NCBI GenBank assembly: GCA_016208495.1
Contig: JACQXX010000007.1
Coordinates: forward strand, 1-64,000
DNA: 64,000 nucleotides
From: Acidobacteriota bacterium
GTDB taxonomy: Bacteria > Acidobacteriota > Blastocatellia > Chloracidobacteriales > Chloracidobacteriaceae
Direction of reading: 5' to 3'
The stretch's first letter is position 1; every line of letters begins with the position of its first letter. Positions 1 through 10,800 of the stretch are shown here, piece by piece. The position numbers and the translations under genes were made by a program. The notes under the pieces are model-generated. The model saw only the letters and a program-made list of their open reading frames with translations, was not told the DNA's origin and did no database searches.

Positions 1-72
1 AAGGATAGAATTCATCAAAACCGAAACCTCTGATAGGAGTTGTATGAAGTGACAATACAACTCCCGAGAGAA

Positions 73-118
73 AAAGAGGTTGCAAGCAGATTCTGCTCGC
101 AACCTCTTTGCTTTTTTT
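73..118 (+). terminator. Rho-independent terminator
   Basis: An inverted repeat (AAAGAGGTTGC and GCAACCTCTTT, with AGCAGA/TCTGCT inside and one A.C mismatch) makes a stem of about 17 bp. It is followed by GCTTTTTTTGC. This is the classic form of an intrinsic terminator reading rightwards and probably ends a gene that lies before the window. Confidence 0.8.
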
Positions 119-300
119 GCTACTCTTACCGAACGTCCTCAGTTAATAACCATTGAACCATCTAGTTCCAAAGACAAACGGCGATCTCTTACGCCTTCAG
201 CCAGTGTACCGAGAGGCTCGAATTGGGCTTCCTGCCTGAATACATTCGGCCCCTCCTCACAACCCAAGCATCAGCACGGTGTATTTTTCTCCCGGTCTTG

Positions 301-335
301 AACCCGCGAAGCGGGTGGATGGCTCGTCGCCCAGT
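301..335. repeat. Dispersed repeat fragment, GCGAAGCGGGTG type
   Basis: This 35-bp stretch (core GCGAAGCGGGTGGATGGCTC) is nearly identical to 57635-57670, where it forms part of a fold-back element. Here it lies in gene-free DNA followed by GC-rich sequence with a small hairpin near 433-452. It is probably a remnant of the same element family. Confidence 0.5.
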
Positions 336-483
336 GTAACCCCATACGCCTCAAGCTAAGGAAAATTTGAACCATCCGCTTGCTTTTTATGTCGCCGTTG
401 CAGGGCTTGGGTGTCTCGCCCTGGCCGTGACCGTGGGCTTCGCACCACGGCTATTACACAACGACCCTGCGGGCCTGGAAACC

Positions 484-826
484 CTTAGGGAGCGTTAAAA
501 AACAACTTCCCGTTTTGGTTTGGGGGCAGGTATTTGGATTGAGCATCCTGAAAGGCTGCCGTTCACATAGCCGGTGGTTGCGAGGTTTTGGGAGCTACCA
601 CCGGGAAACGATTGTCTCCCCGGTCCATCCCTCCCCGCTTCGCCCGCGCCCCGCAGGGCGCGGGCGAAGCGGGGAGGGATGGGGGATAGCCCGTGGATCC
701 GGTGGTAGGCCCAAAGCGGCCAACCGACCGGCTATCCGAACGGCAACGCTTCGCGGTGCAAAACCAAAACCTGGACGTGACAGAACGCCCGCACCCCAAG
801 GGATTTATTTTTTAAGGCTCCCTTAG
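484..826. mobile_element. 343-bp fold-back (MITE-like) element
   Basis: The ends are 19-bp inverted repeats (484-502 and 808-826, 17 of 19 matching). Internal arms also pair: 569-604 with 699-735, and the GTTTTGGTTT segment with AAACCAAAAC. The centre is a perfect 26-bp GC-rich inverted repeat (626-651 and 656-681) with a 4-nt loop. The whole element could fold into one long hairpin. It has no convincing coding capacity, so if it moves it depends on an enzyme encoded elsewhere. I did not see clear target-site duplications. Confidence 0.65.
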
Positions 827-920
827 CTTGATGCACATGAGGGCTCGAAGACTCACCCTGGGCTAGCGTGCCTTCGTCTCCTTCGTAGACTGAGAACCAA
901 AAACTGCTTCAACTCTTAAC

Positions 921-954
921 TGACTACTGACTACTAACTACTAACGACTGACTG
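921..954. repeat. Tandem heptamer array (GACTACT)
   Basis: About five imperfect copies of GACTACT/AACTACT end some ten bases before the ATG at 964. The same word recurs at 3442-3513 upstream of the next large exported-protein gene. Confidence 0.75.
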
Positions 955-963
955 TCATTATTC

Positions 964-3306
964 ATGATGTTTTATCTGATAACCCTCACAAAAAAGCGCG
1001 GCGTCATCAATTCAATTTCCGCAATACATCTGGTGATGAGCAGGTGGGTTGTTGGGGGATTTCTGGCTCTGATACTGCTGGTATTGATGACACCACATTC
1101 GTCAGGCAGCCAGTTGACCCAAAAACCACACCAGCTCGAATTACCCTTCAATGTCAGATTCAAATCTTCACTGATTCAACCCCAGGTGATTTCAAGGGCA
1201 CAGGTTCAGTCCCTGACCAGGTCGTCCACAAACATCAATCTGGCACCTCAGACAATTCAACCCGGCACGGCTCTGGATAAGGTGACATTTTATGGGAATG
1301 GAATTACCTCGCTCATCGCGGCGGCTGACACCAATAATGATCGGATTCCCGATGGGAATGCCCGCGAGACCTTTACAACTGGTGACCCTGAACTTGAAGA
1401 ATTTACAGCCCTTGCCGTGAGCTCTCAGACCCAAAGAGTCTATGCCGGCTCCCTCGTTTTTGAAGGACCTGCGGCCAATGAGGGCATTTTGACCGTGTTT
1501 GACAATTCGAATGGAAGCTTCAAAGGCACGGTCCTTCGAAAAATACCGCTAGGCAAAGGCATGCCGGTTGGGATTGTGATCAAACACTCAGGCGATGGGG
1601 ATATAGTCATTGTCATGTCGGTTTACTATCAGGCCGCCTCCCCGTTTACCCTGACGGAAGGTGATTTTGTTTCAATTACTGCTTACTTGCCCGGCCCTGA
1701 TGGTTCACCTGATGGCAACCGGAACGTAGATGTCCTCCCCGCCGGGCAATTAAAGCTTGGTCTGGATCTGGTGGCGTTTAGTTTTGGAGGGATTGCCCTC
1801 AGCCAGAACGGGAATTTGATTGCCAACCTGGTGGCGAAAAATGCCATAGACGGATTTGCTGGTGGCGCCGTCTTTGTTTTCACCGACAACAACGGAGATG
1901 GCATCCCTGATAACCTGGTTCCTCCAGCCCTGTTTGCCCAATTTAGTGACCAAAATATTGCCAATTTGATTGCTGCGACCAGCGTTGTGCCGCTGGCGGG
2001 CGGTAAAATTGGTGTCCTCAGCGCCGATATTTTTTCGGATTCGGAAACCGAAATTTTTGTCTTCAATGATGCTGATGGAGATGGAAAGGTAAGCGATACC
2101 GGTACCAAGATCTTTAATGAATCGCTGGCGTTTCCAGGGATTTTATTGCTTTTTGAGGGGACTTCCGGGTATGTGGTCAACCGCATGACTGGCGCCGGCG
2201 ACAAGCTGATCTTCTCGTTTATCAATTTTCAAGGTGAACCGCGTGGTTCAGGGCTGGCTTCAGTTTCAATTGGTGGAAGCACCGCCGATAAAGCCTTTGA
2301 TGTCAGCAATCCACAGGCCGAGATTGTGACGTGTGTGGCCAGCTTGTCAGGGAGCAGTCCTGATACGGTTCCTCCCACTGTGCAGGTGACCTCGCCAAAC
2401 GGTGGCGAAACTGTCCGCCCTGGGACGGAACTGGAAATTCGATGGACTTCTTCCGATGACAAAGGCGTGGTGACCCAGGGCATCAGTCTTTCGGGTGACA
2501 GTGGTACCTCATTTGGGTTCACAGTGGCGACCGGACTGGCTGGTGAGACCACTTCGTTTCGGTTTGTGGTGCCAAATGGTCTTGGAACTCAAAATGGGCG
2601 GATTCGGGTTACTGCCCGAGATAGTGCCGGAAATATTGATGCTGACCTGAGCGACCAGGATTTTGTGATTTTGGGAGCAACCGGAGTTGATACCCGTCCC
2701 CCAGAGGTCACTGTGTCCGCACCAGCGACCGGAGCCGTTTTGACCGGAGGAACTTCCGCCACGGTTGCCTTCAGTTCAACTGATAATGTCGGGGTGAGTT
2801 CGCACAGTCTGGCGTTTGCCGCGGATGGTTCAACCTTTGATACACCGCTGGCGACTGGACTGCCAGGTGACATCACTTCATTTGATGTGACCTTGCCAAA
2901 CCAGACCACCTCGACCGGGGTCATTCAAGTGCAGGCTGCCGATGAAGCGGGGAATGTCGGGGCGGGTTTCAGTGGTATGTTTACGGTCAATGCTGATACC
3001 GTAAAGCCAGCGGTCACTGTCATTTCACCCGGTACTACCCTCAAAAAGGTCAAGCGCGGCGAGCCAATCAACGTGACCTGGACTTCGACAGATAACGGAC
3101 TCGTTGTCAGGCACGACATTGAGTTGTCCACTGATAACGGTGCGACGTTCGGGACGGTACTGGCGGCAGGCTTACCAGGGACAGCCCAGTCATTTCTGGC
3201 CACGGCGCCAGGTATCAAAGTCAAAAAAGCGATTATCAAAGTGATTGCAACTGATGGGGCTGGGAACGCGGGTGAAGGCCGTTCAACCCCATTTAAGGTG
3301 AAGTAG
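964..3306 (+). CDS. Large exported protein with Ca-binding loops and three Ig-like domains
   Basis: A 780-residue exported protein, probably displayed or secreted. A hydrophobic export segment lies at about residues 28-45; ATG at 1036 (residue 25) is an alternative start and neither has a good ribosome site. Residues 70-450 look like a beta-propeller or repeat domain with Asp-rich loops (DTNNDRIPDG, DNNGDGIPD, DADGDGKVSD) resembling calcium-binding loops. Three Ig-fold repeats follow at about 465, 575 and 677, opening with a D-x-x-x-P-x-V motif and, in the first, SPNGGE. These resemble the Kre9/KNH-like bacterial module. The same repeats end the three following large genes and the gene at 39637, so the C-terminus may serve a common surface or export role. 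No catalytic motif was recognised. Confidence 0.85.
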   Translation: MMFYLITLTKKRGVINSISAIHLVMSRWVVGGFLALILLVLMTPHSSGSQLTQKPHQLELPFNVRFKSSLIQPQVISRAQVQSLTRSSTNINLAPQTIQPGTALDKVTFYGNGITSLIAAADTNNDRIPDGNARETFTTGDPELEEFTALAVSSQTQRVYAGSLVFEGPAANEGILTVFDNSNGSFKGTVLRKIPLGKGMPVGIVIKHSGDGDIVIVMSVYYQAASPFTLTEGDFVSITAYLPGPDGSPDGNRNVDVLPAGQLKLGLDLVAFSFGGIALSQNGNLIANLVAKNAIDGFAGGAVFVFTDNNGDGIPDNLVPPALFAQFSDQNIANLIAATSVVPLAGGKIGVLSADIFSDSETEIFVFNDADGDGKVSDTGTKIFNESLAFPGILLLFEGTSGYVVNRMTGAGDKLIFSFINFQGEPRGSGLASVSIGGSTADKAFDVSNPQAEIVTCVASLSGSSPDTVPPTVQVTSPNGGETVRPGTELEIRWTSSDDKGVVTQGISLSGDSGTSFGFTVATGLAGETTSFRFVVPNGLGTQNGRIRVTARDSAGNIDADLSDQDFVILGATGVDTRPPEVTVSAPATGAVLTGGTSATVAFSSTDNVGVSSHSLAFAADGSTFDTPLATGLPGDITSFDVTLPNQTTSTGVIQVQAADEAGNVGAGFSGMFTVNADTVKPAVTVISPGTTLKKVKRGEPINVTWTSTDNGLVVRHDIELSTDNGATFGTVLAAGLPGTAQSFLATAPGIKVKKAIIKVIATDGAGNAGEGRSTPFKVK

Positions 3307-3338
3307 GAGCAGGAGTCAGGAGTCAGGAGTCAGGAGTC
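3305..3338. repeat. Tandem heptamer array (AGGAGTC)
   Basis: Nearly five head-to-tail copies of AGGAGTC begin directly after the stop codon of the preceding gene. The gap also contains the GACTACT array at 3442-3513, whose words are partly complementary (GACTCCT against GACTACT), so pairing within the gap is possible but imperfect. Confidence 0.8.
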
Positions 3339-3441
3339 GAGTGTTGGGATTTTGAATTCTCTGTCAAGTGTATTTGGTTCGATTTGAGTCATTTAGGAAC
3401 AATTCTTTTCAAGAATTCCATGGATTTAACGATTCGGGTTT

Positions 3442-3513
3442 GGACTACTGACTACTGACTTATCATCTACTGACTACTGACTACTGACTTATCAACGACT
3501 GACGACTGACTCG
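3442..3513. repeat. Tandem heptamer array (GACTACT)
   Basis: Two runs of GACTACT separated by short TTATCATCTACT and TTATCAAC linkers, turning into GACTGAC copies. It lies about 80 bp upstream of the ATG at 3591. Confidence 0.8.
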
Positions 3514-3590
3514 GTAGACGATACAATCGCAATTCTTCCAAGCAGAACTCAATCCCAAATTTCTGATTTTCATTTTGTGAAGGGGGATCT

Positions 3591-6500
3591 ATGAATCGAG
3601 CAAGGTGGAGGTTTACCAGTATCCGACATGTAAGCCTGTGGATCTTGGCATGTCTGGTCATTGGAGCTGGAACCGCTGTCCTGCCGTTGAATTGGGCACA
3701 GGGCGACACATCCCAACAGAAAAAGGTGCGGAAATCGCCCGCTACCCATACTTCCCAGGCCGGCAAATCAAGTTTACGTCACACATCCAAACCATCCTCA
3801 GAAGGGACCCGCCTCCCAGTTTTCCCTGGTGGCAAACCAGGTTCCATTCAGGAGAATAACCAGACACCATTGAAGCCCGAAGAGCTTCCAGGCTATGGCG
3901 CCCGCCAGGTGTCTGGTGTGCCGGGTATTTCCACCCAAATGGCAGTTGATGATTTCCTGGAAATTGCCCAGGCGGAAGCTGAGGGCCGATGGGTGAAAAA
4001 ACCTCAGGTGGTCAAACCCCGGGTCAAAAAGATTCCAACACTTCTGAAGCCATACCCGAATGATGAAATTCTGGTGAGTGAGCCGGCTGCGATTATGTCG
4101 CCCAATCAGCCCACTCGCGTTCCTTCACCCGCCCCAGCCTCAACCTTTCTGGCGCTGGATGATAACGGCGCGGGGATCCCTCCCGATACGCATGGTGCCG
4201 TTGGTCCCAATCACCTGGTTGTGGCGACCAATCAACAGGTTCGCATTCAAAGTCGGACCGGAAGCAACATCAGCACCGTTTCGCTCGATGCGTTTTGGCG
4301 ATCTCTTGAACCCTTTAGTTTTACCTTTGATCCAAAGGTTTTATATGACCCCTTTTCCAACCGGTTCATGATGACGGTCATGATTGATTTTGGCTCACCG
4401 AATTCTTCGGTGTTGCTGGCGGTATCAAAAACCAGTGATCCAACGGGTCAGTGGAACTTTTACAAGGTTGACACTGACTCAACCGATGCCCTTTCAGCCG
4501 ACTACCCGAGCATGGGATTTAACAAAAACTGGATTGCCGTCCAGGTCAATATGTTTAGCCCTTCCTCAGGCCGGTTTACCGAAGCCAAACTTTTTGTTTT
4601 TGACAAGGCTGATGTCTATGCCGGTGGTTCAGGTCGCGTCACCACCATTCGCTCGCCAGAGTTTGTGCTTGTTCCGGGCCTGACCTATAGCGATACCCAG
4701 GAAACCCTGTTTTGCGTTGGAGGGAGCTTTAATTCAGCGATTCGCATTTCAACGATCACGGGTGCCGTTGGGTCTGAAACCCTGACGGTTGGCCCGGTTG
4801 TGAACGGCGGGTCAGATGGCTGGTCTTTTAACCAACCAGGATTTCAGGATTCAGCGCCTCAAAATGGTACTGGGGTCAGAATTGATTCGGGTGATGCTCG
4901 AATGCAAAACGTGGTTTTCCGAAACGGTTCGATCTGGTGCGCCCATACGGTTTTCCGACCTGGAAATTCGGCTACGCGAGCGGCTGTCCAGGTCTGGCAA
5001 TTGTCAACCAGCGGCAATGTGTTGCAGCGCATCATTTTGGAAGATCCAAACGGCACCATTTTCTATGCCTACCCGACGGTAGCGGTGAATAAGAACAATG
5101 ACGCCTTGATTGGCTATTCAAGGTTTTCACCCAGCCAGTTTGCCAGTGCCAACTATGCCTTTCGGGCTGGTTCCGATGCTCCCAATACGCTTCGGGATGA
5201 TACCGTTTTAAAGGCTGGGGAAGGTGCGTATGACAAAAACCCGACGTTTGGCGCCAACCGCTGGGGAGATTACAGCAACACGGTGGTTGATCCGGTCAAT
5301 GACACTGACATGTGGACCATTCAGGAATTTGCTGCTCCTGGGAACCGGTTTGGCACCTGGTGGGGACGAGTGGCCCTTGATCCTGGCGCGGGTGATACCA
5401 CTCCACCAACGGTTCAGCTCCAGTCTCCAAATGGCGGCGAGTCGGTGAAAGGGAGTGAACGCACCACCATCAAATGGGCTTCGAGCGACAACAATGGTGT
5501 GATCCAGCACGATTTACAGCTTTCAACCGATGGCGGAACCTCCTTTAGTGCTCGGATTGCCACCGGTGTTAGCGGTTCGGTTCAGGAGTTTTCGTGGTTG
5601 ATCCCACTGGTTGAAACCACTCGCGCCCGGGTTCAAATTACCGCGCTCGACAGTTTTGGCAACGAGGCAACCGATGCCAGCGATGCTGATTTTTCGATTG
5701 CCCGCCCGGCACTTTCACCTGCCCAGAATGTAACGGCGACTGTCAACGGTCAGGCCGTCCAACTGGCCTGGGAAGCTGCCCGCCCAACGCCTGGCGCCAA
5801 TATCACCGGGTATAGCATCTATCGGTCACGAACCTCCCCAGTTGCCGTTGCAGCGGCCAATCGGCTGGGGACGTTTAGCATCCAGACCCGGACATTTTCC
5901 GACCGTCCAACTCCGGCGGACGGAAAAACCCAGTATTTCTATGTGGTGACAGGGGTTTACAACACTGGGGAAAGCGGTCCATCCAACGAAGTCTCAGCTA
6001 TACCAGAATCCAGCAACGACACCAAACCACCAGTGGTCCAGGTCATTGCTCCGAATGGTGGCGAGTCGGTCAACAATGGAGAGCCGCTCCAGATTCGGTG
6101 GCAATCATCTGATGCTGGCGGCACGCTGGCCTCGCATACGGTTGATCTTTCAGTTGACGGCGGCACCACGTTTGGCACATCAGTGGCGGCTGGACTTGGG
6201 GCCACGGCCCAATCGTTTGTGTTTCAGATTCCAACCACCATTGCTTCACCAACAGCCCGGATTCGGGTGTCAGCCCGCGACGCGGCTGGAAATGTCGGCA
6301 CTGATCAATCCGATGCCAATTTCACGATCAAATCAACTGATGCGGTTGCACCAACTGTGACCGTAACGGCACCTGCCGCCGGTCAAAAGGTCAAGGTGAC
6401 GGGCTCAAGTTCATTTACCGTCACCTGGACCAGCAGTGACAATATCGGGGTGGCGAGCCATGACGTGTTGCTGGCCAAGGATGGAACGACCTTCCAAACT

Positions 6501-6665
6501 CTGGCGACGGGACTTTCAGGTACAATCACGACCTTCAGCTTGACTCAATCACTGGTTGGACCTGCTGGAAAGAACAAGGCGGCGAAACTTCGGATTGTGG
6601 CCAAAGACGCTGGCGGAAATAGCGGCACGGGCGAAACCGGCGCCTTTAAACTCATTGTCAAATAG
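3591..6665 (+). CDS. Exported PDTHGAVGPNHL-family protein with FN3 and Ig repeats (paralogue 1)
   Basis: A 1024-residue exported protein. The ATG follows a strong AAGGGGG ribosome site. There is an N-terminal hydrophobic export segment (about 16-40), a low-complexity linker to about 180, then a domain of some 400 residues opening with PPDTHGAVGPNHL. That domain has blade-like repeats and the signatures DPKVLYDPFSNR, SDPTGQWNFY and NRWGDYSNT; I read it as a likely beta-propeller of unknown function. It is followed by a PNGGE Ig-like domain (601-700), a fibronectin type III-like domain (705-805) and two more Ig-like domains (810-905, 917-1024). It is the first of three tandem paralogues (with 7838 and 11218) of the same architecture. 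A role in surface binding or polymer contact is inference only. Confidence 0.88.
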   Translation: MNRARWRFTSIRHVSLWILACLVIGAGTAVLPLNWAQGDTSQQKKVRKSPATHTSQAGKSSLRHTSKPSSEGTRLPVFPGGKPGSIQENNQTPLKPEELPGYGARQVSGVPGISTQMAVDDFLEIAQAEAEGRWVKKPQVVKPRVKKIPTLLKPYPNDEILVSEPAAIMSPNQPTRVPSPAPASTFLALDDNGAGIPPDTHGAVGPNHLVVATNQQVRIQSRTGSNISTVSLDAFWRSLEPFSFTFDPKVLYDPFSNRFMMTVMIDFGSPNSSVLLAVSKTSDPTGQWNFYKVDTDSTDALSADYPSMGFNKNWIAVQVNMFSPSSGRFTEAKLFVFDKADVYAGGSGRVTTIRSPEFVLVPGLTYSDTQETLFCVGGSFNSAIRISTITGAVGSETLTVGPVVNGGSDGWSFNQPGFQDSAPQNGTGVRIDSGDARMQNVVFRNGSIWCAHTVFRPGNSATRAAVQVWQLSTSGNVLQRIILEDPNGTIFYAYPTVAVNKNNDALIGYSRFSPSQFASANYAFRAGSDAPNTLRDDTVLKAGEGAYDKNPTFGANRWGDYSNTVVDPVNDTDMWTIQEFAAPGNRFGTWWGRVALDPGAGDTTPPTVQLQSPNGGESVKGSERTTIKWASSDNNGVIQHDLQLSTDGGTSFSARIATGVSGSVQEFSWLIPLVETTRARVQITALDSFGNEATDASDADFSIARPALSPAQNVTATVNGQAVQLAWEAARPTPGANITGYSIYRSRTSPVAVAAANRLGTFSIQTRTFSDRPTPADGKTQYFYVVTGVYNTGESGPSNEVSAIPESSNDTKPPVVQVIAPNGGESVNNGEPLQIRWQSSDAGGTLASHTVDLSVDGGTTFGTSVAAGLGATAQSFVFQIPTTIASPTARIRVSARDAAGNVGTDQSDANFTIKSTDAVAPTVTVTAPAAGQKVKVTGSSSFTVTWTSSDNIGVASHDVLLAKDGTTFQTLATGLSGTITTFSLTQSLVGPAGKNKAAKLRIVAKDAGGNSGTGETGAFKLIVK

Positions 6666-6813
6666 ACAACACAGTTGAGAACTTTTGTTCATTCTGAGGA
6701 GGACACTCCAGGAACACAGAGGAAAATCAAGATCCCTCCGTCTTCCTGAGGTGTCCTCTCTTTCTTTTCACACTGTGAGGAGTCTGATTCTTCTGCTTGA
6801 TGAAGGGGGTTAT

Positions 6814-7332
6814 ATGCGTCTTCGCTCGAATCTGCTGATTTGTTTTTTTGGCTATCTGGTGTTGATTGCCAGACTGGGATCAGGTGCGGTCAGTGCCCAG
6901 GAGAAAACAGCCTCACAACCGACACTGGCTGAACTGGCCTTCATTGCTGGCACCTGGCAGGGCGAATTGGGCGGAGGTGCGACCGAGGAACAATGGAACC
7001 CACCCTCGGGCGACAGCATGATGGGCATGTTTCGCTATGTCCAAAACGGTAAAGCCGTGTTTTACGAGTTTATGTTGATCGAACAAACACCAGATGGTCC
7101 GGTGTTGCGGCTCCGGCACTTCAACCCGCGACTGGTTGCCTGGGAAGACAAAACCGGCACCTTGAATTTCCCGCTGGTTGAATTTCGAAAAAACTACGCG
7201 GTTTTTGACCATGACAGCAAGGAACGCCTGATCTTTCACCGCAAGTCCGCTGATTCATTGACCATTACTCTTGAGAAAACCAAAGATGGTCAAAAAACAG
7301 CCGAAGCTTTCAATTACAAGCTCAAAAAATAG
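6814..7332 (+). CDS. Exported DUF6265-like protein
   Basis: A 172-residue protein with a signal peptide (residues 1-28, ending near VSAQE). The ATG at 6814 was chosen because GAAGGGGG lies 4-5 bases upstream and the signal peptide begins there; an in-frame upstream extension to 6685 has no signal. The mature part carries FIAGTWQGELGGG and EEQWNPP near its start, a conserved MMGMFRYVQNGKAVFYE stretch and LRLRHFNP. This matches the DUF6265 pattern, a lipocalin-like small beta-barrel family of unknown function. It sits between two of the large paralogues on the same strand, with no sign of a functional link beyond position. Confidence 0.82.
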   Translation: MRLRSNLLICFFGYLVLIARLGSGAVSAQEKTASQPTLAELAFIAGTWQGELGGGATEEQWNPPSGDSMMGMFRYVQNGKAVFYEFMLIEQTPDGPVLRLRHFNPRLVAWEDKTGTLNFPLVEFRKNYAVFDHDSKERLIFHRKSADSLTITLEKTKDGQKTAEAFNYKLKK

Positions 7333-7837
7333 TGGATTTGGCGTGCGCCGACTGGTCGGCGCGTTCAATGGTGCCACCTTTCCGTTTTCTGAAAATCTGG
7401 AAAATATTGGCTGACCAGATTCGTCACATTTCCAAAGAATGTGTACAATACTGACGAACTGTTCTGTTCCCACCGCGCACAACGCTTTTTCTAAAAAAAT
7501 TAAAAAGTTTTCTTGCTTTGCTTCCGCGGCAAGCAGCCAAACAACCCAACCCAACTTTTCTGCTACCGGCTGACTCTCAGCCAATGAAAATTTGCAGCCG
7601 GGCGGAAACAGGATCTTTGGCAGATGAGGAAACCCAGGCCCTCTTCAACCGGTGTGCGACCATTCAAAACCAAATCAAATCTTCAACGTCATTGACTGAC
7701 GAGCACAAGGTACCAAAACCATACTCTAAAGAGCATCTGTGATCTGAGTTGTTAGAAAAATCCCTGGTTCAGATCCAGCATTGTCACCAAAACAGTGGTA
7801 ACCCGGCTTGTCTCATTTCACAAGAAAGAGGTGCAGT
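7333..7837. other. Gene-free gap of about 500 bp
   Basis: It holds the hairpin at 7345-7362 and no tandem array. A 74-codon frame at 7518-7742 lacks a ribosome site and family features, so I do not call it. TACAAT at 7444-7449 resembles a -10 box but has no matching -35. Confidence 0.5.
7345..7362 (+). terminator. GC-rich hairpin after 6814 gene
   Basis: GCGCCGAC and GTCGGCGC form an 8-bp perfect stem with a 2-nt loop 12 bp after the stop codon. There is no T-run after it, so it is a weak terminator candidate or an mRNA-protecting hairpin. Confidence 0.3.
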
Positions 7838-10800
7838 ATGAATCAAGGGAAGTGGAGGGCAACCAGCGGTCTTCGGCTCATTACCCTCACGTGTTTACTG
7901 GCACTTATTGCCATAAGTGTCTCAATCCGGATTGGTCAGTCGTTGACGGCGTTTGCCGACCAACAGCCAGCCAGTCCTCAGAAAAATCCAACCGCCACCA
8001 GTGCCCCGAGTCAGTCGTCGCCGAATGCAATTGTGCCGGTTGGGGCTTTATCGCGTGTCCCGTTGCGTCCGGGTGAAATGATGCGCCGTCAGGATGGCGC
8101 AAAATTTATTGAGATTCGACAGGAAGAATTTCCATCAACCGGGCAGCAAATCAAAGGTGAACCTGGAAAAGCCACGCGTAAAGCGGAGATTGATTTTTCT
8201 GAAATTGCCCGTGAAGAAGCTGCCGGATTGATTCAAAAGATACCGAAGCCGAAAAAGAGTACGGTCCGCATTTTCCCGGTGACGGACCCACATCCGGATA
8301 ATGAGATTATTGTCAGCCCACCTGCCACCATTCTTCCTCCGAATCGTGAAACTGACAGCAAATTGAGCGTGCAGCCTCAAGTTCCATCCCCTGAACTGGC
8401 CGCCAATTTTCAGGCGTTGGGTGACAGCAATACCGGGATTCCGCCTGACACCCACGGGGCGGTGGGGCCAAACCACCTGATGGTCACCCTCAACACGGAT
8501 GTTCGAATTCAGGATAAAACCGGGCGTCCCTTGAGCACCTCGACGCTGAGTGCATTTTGGGGCCGCCTGGGCAATCTTTCGACCTTTGACCCCAAAATTT
8601 TGTACGATTCAATTCAAAATCGCTGGCTGTTTGTCACGATGGCGGATCCGCTTGAGCCCACGGCAGCCATGTTGATCGGTGTTTCTCAAACCGATGACCC
8701 GACGGGCCGGTGGAATCTCTACCTGGTTCAGATTGACAGCAACGGCCAAAACTGGGCGGATTACCCGAGCATCGGTTTTAACAAAGACTGGATTGTGGTG
8801 TCGTGCAACATCTTCCCCAATCAGGGAGGCGGGTTCCGTGGCGCCAATATCTATGTGTTTGACAAAGCGGACCTGTATGCCAATGGAACCGGGAAGTTTA
8901 CGTTGCTGCGTGGGCCGGATTTAACCCCCGTCCCAGCCATTACTCACGATCCAACCCTGGCAACGATGTTTGTGGTCACCAATCTCAATTCAGCCATCAA
9001 GGTTTCGACGATCACGGGCGCCGTTGGTTCAGAAGTTCTCACCCAGGGGGCAACCATCACGGGTGGCTCTGATACCTGGGCGTTTGCCACCTCAACTGAC
9101 ATTGGCCCGCAAAAGGGGACTTCAGTCAAACTGGATACTGGATTTTCCTGGATGCAAAACGTGGTGTACCGCAATGGGACCCTTTGGGCCTCACAAACTG
9201 TCAATCGCCCGGCCTCAAACCCAACCCGATCTGGTTTGCAGTTATGGAATCTTTCAACCAGTGGGGCGGTTTTGCAGCGGATCATTGTCGAAGACCCGAC
9301 CAATGCCGTGATGTTTTGCTATCCAACTGTCGCCGTCAACAAAAACAGTGATATGTTGATTGGATATTCACGGTTGGGCGCGGATGAATTTGCCAGTGCT
9401 CATTATCGGTTCCGGGGCGGAACTGATGCGCTGAACACGCTTCGTGATGATACCCGGCTCAAGGTTGGCGAAGCACCCTACGACAAAACGTTTGGTGGTC
9501 CAGTGAATCGCTGGGGTGATTACAGCAGCACGATTATGGATCCCAACGACCTGGATATGTGGACGATCCAGGAATATGCCGTTCCCGCTAGCGGCGGATT
9601 CGACCGCTGGGCAACCTGGTGGGGGCGGGTCAATGCGCCACAAGGAAGCGACACCACGGCGCCGACGGTTCAGTTGACCTCACCCAATGGCGGCGAAAGT
9701 CTCACTGGGAGCAACCGGGTCACCATTAGCTGGACTTCCTCTGATAATTCGCTGGTTCTGTTTCATGATCTCAATCTTTCGACCGATGGCGGCGCGACAT
9801 TTCCCGTGACGGTGGCTTCGGGCGTGGTTGGAACGGCAAAAACATTTGAATGGACCGTTCCACTGGTTGAGTCAACCCAGGCTCGCGTTCGGGTGACAGC
9901 GGCGGATCCGGTCAATAACCGGGCCAGTGATGCCAGTGACGCCAACTTCACGATTTCCCGTCCGGCGTTATCTCCACCGACTGATTTGAGTGTTGCCATC
10001 AATGGTCCTCAGGTCCGATTAAGTTGGAAGGCAGCCGCCAACACCCCAGGCGCCAGCTTAACTGGATACAGTATCTATCGGTCCCGAACCTCGCCGGTGT
10101 CTCCGATTGGCTCAAATCGCCTTGGAACTTTCCCGGCGTCGTTGCTGGCCTTTACCGACCGACCAAATCCAGCGGATGGAAAAACACAATTCTTTTATGT
10201 TGTGACGGCAATGTACAACACCGGGGAAAGTGTTCCATCCAATGAAGTTTCAGCTATTCCGGAACCCAACAGTGATGCCACTCCTCCACAGGTAAGAGTC
10301 GTTGCCCCGAATGGTGGAGAAACGGTCAACAATGGTGAACCACTCCAGATTCAGTGGCAATCGTCTGATCCAGGAGGCGGTTTGGCCTCTCACAACGTGG
10401 ATTTGTCACTGGATGGCGGAACGACGTTTGGGACGTCAGTGGCAGCCGGTTTGGGAGCCACGGCTCAATCATTCGTGTTCCAGATCCCAACGACGATTGC
10501 TTCGGCCACGGCTCGAATCCGGGTAACAGCTCGTGACGCGGCTGGAAACAACGGCACGGATAGTTCCGATGCCAATTTCACGATCAAGTCCAGTGATGCC
10601 AGTCCGCCAACGGTGACGATCACGTCGCCAACGGCTGGACAAAAGGTGAAAATCACCGCCAGCGCCGGGTTTAACGTGACCTGGTCAACGGCGGACAACG
10701 TGGGAGTGACCAGCCAGGAAATCTTTGTGGCCAAAGACGGAACGACGTTCCAGAGTCTGGCCAGTGGGTTGTCGGGTAGCACAACATCATTTACCTTGAC

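Larger units (their letters stand above)
1..963. other. Gene-free stretch at window start
   Basis: No open reading frame here is convincing. The short frames either cross the terminator at 73-118 or read through the palindrome of the fold-back element. The stretch holds a terminator, a repeat fragment at 301-335, the element at 484-826 and a GACTACT-type array at 921-954. I see nothing else that can be supported. Confidence 0.6.

Noticed and set aside
80-301. 73-codon frame near window start
   Set aside because: It begins inside the terminator hairpin, has no ribosome site and no family features.
515-826. 103-codon frame (and an opposite-strand frame 563-799)
   Set aside because: Both read through the central palindrome of the fold-back element; their Pro/Arg-rich runs come from the GC-rich arms.
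7518-7742. 74-codon frame
   Set aside because: No ribosome site, no recognisable feature, lies in a gap between two exported-protein genes.
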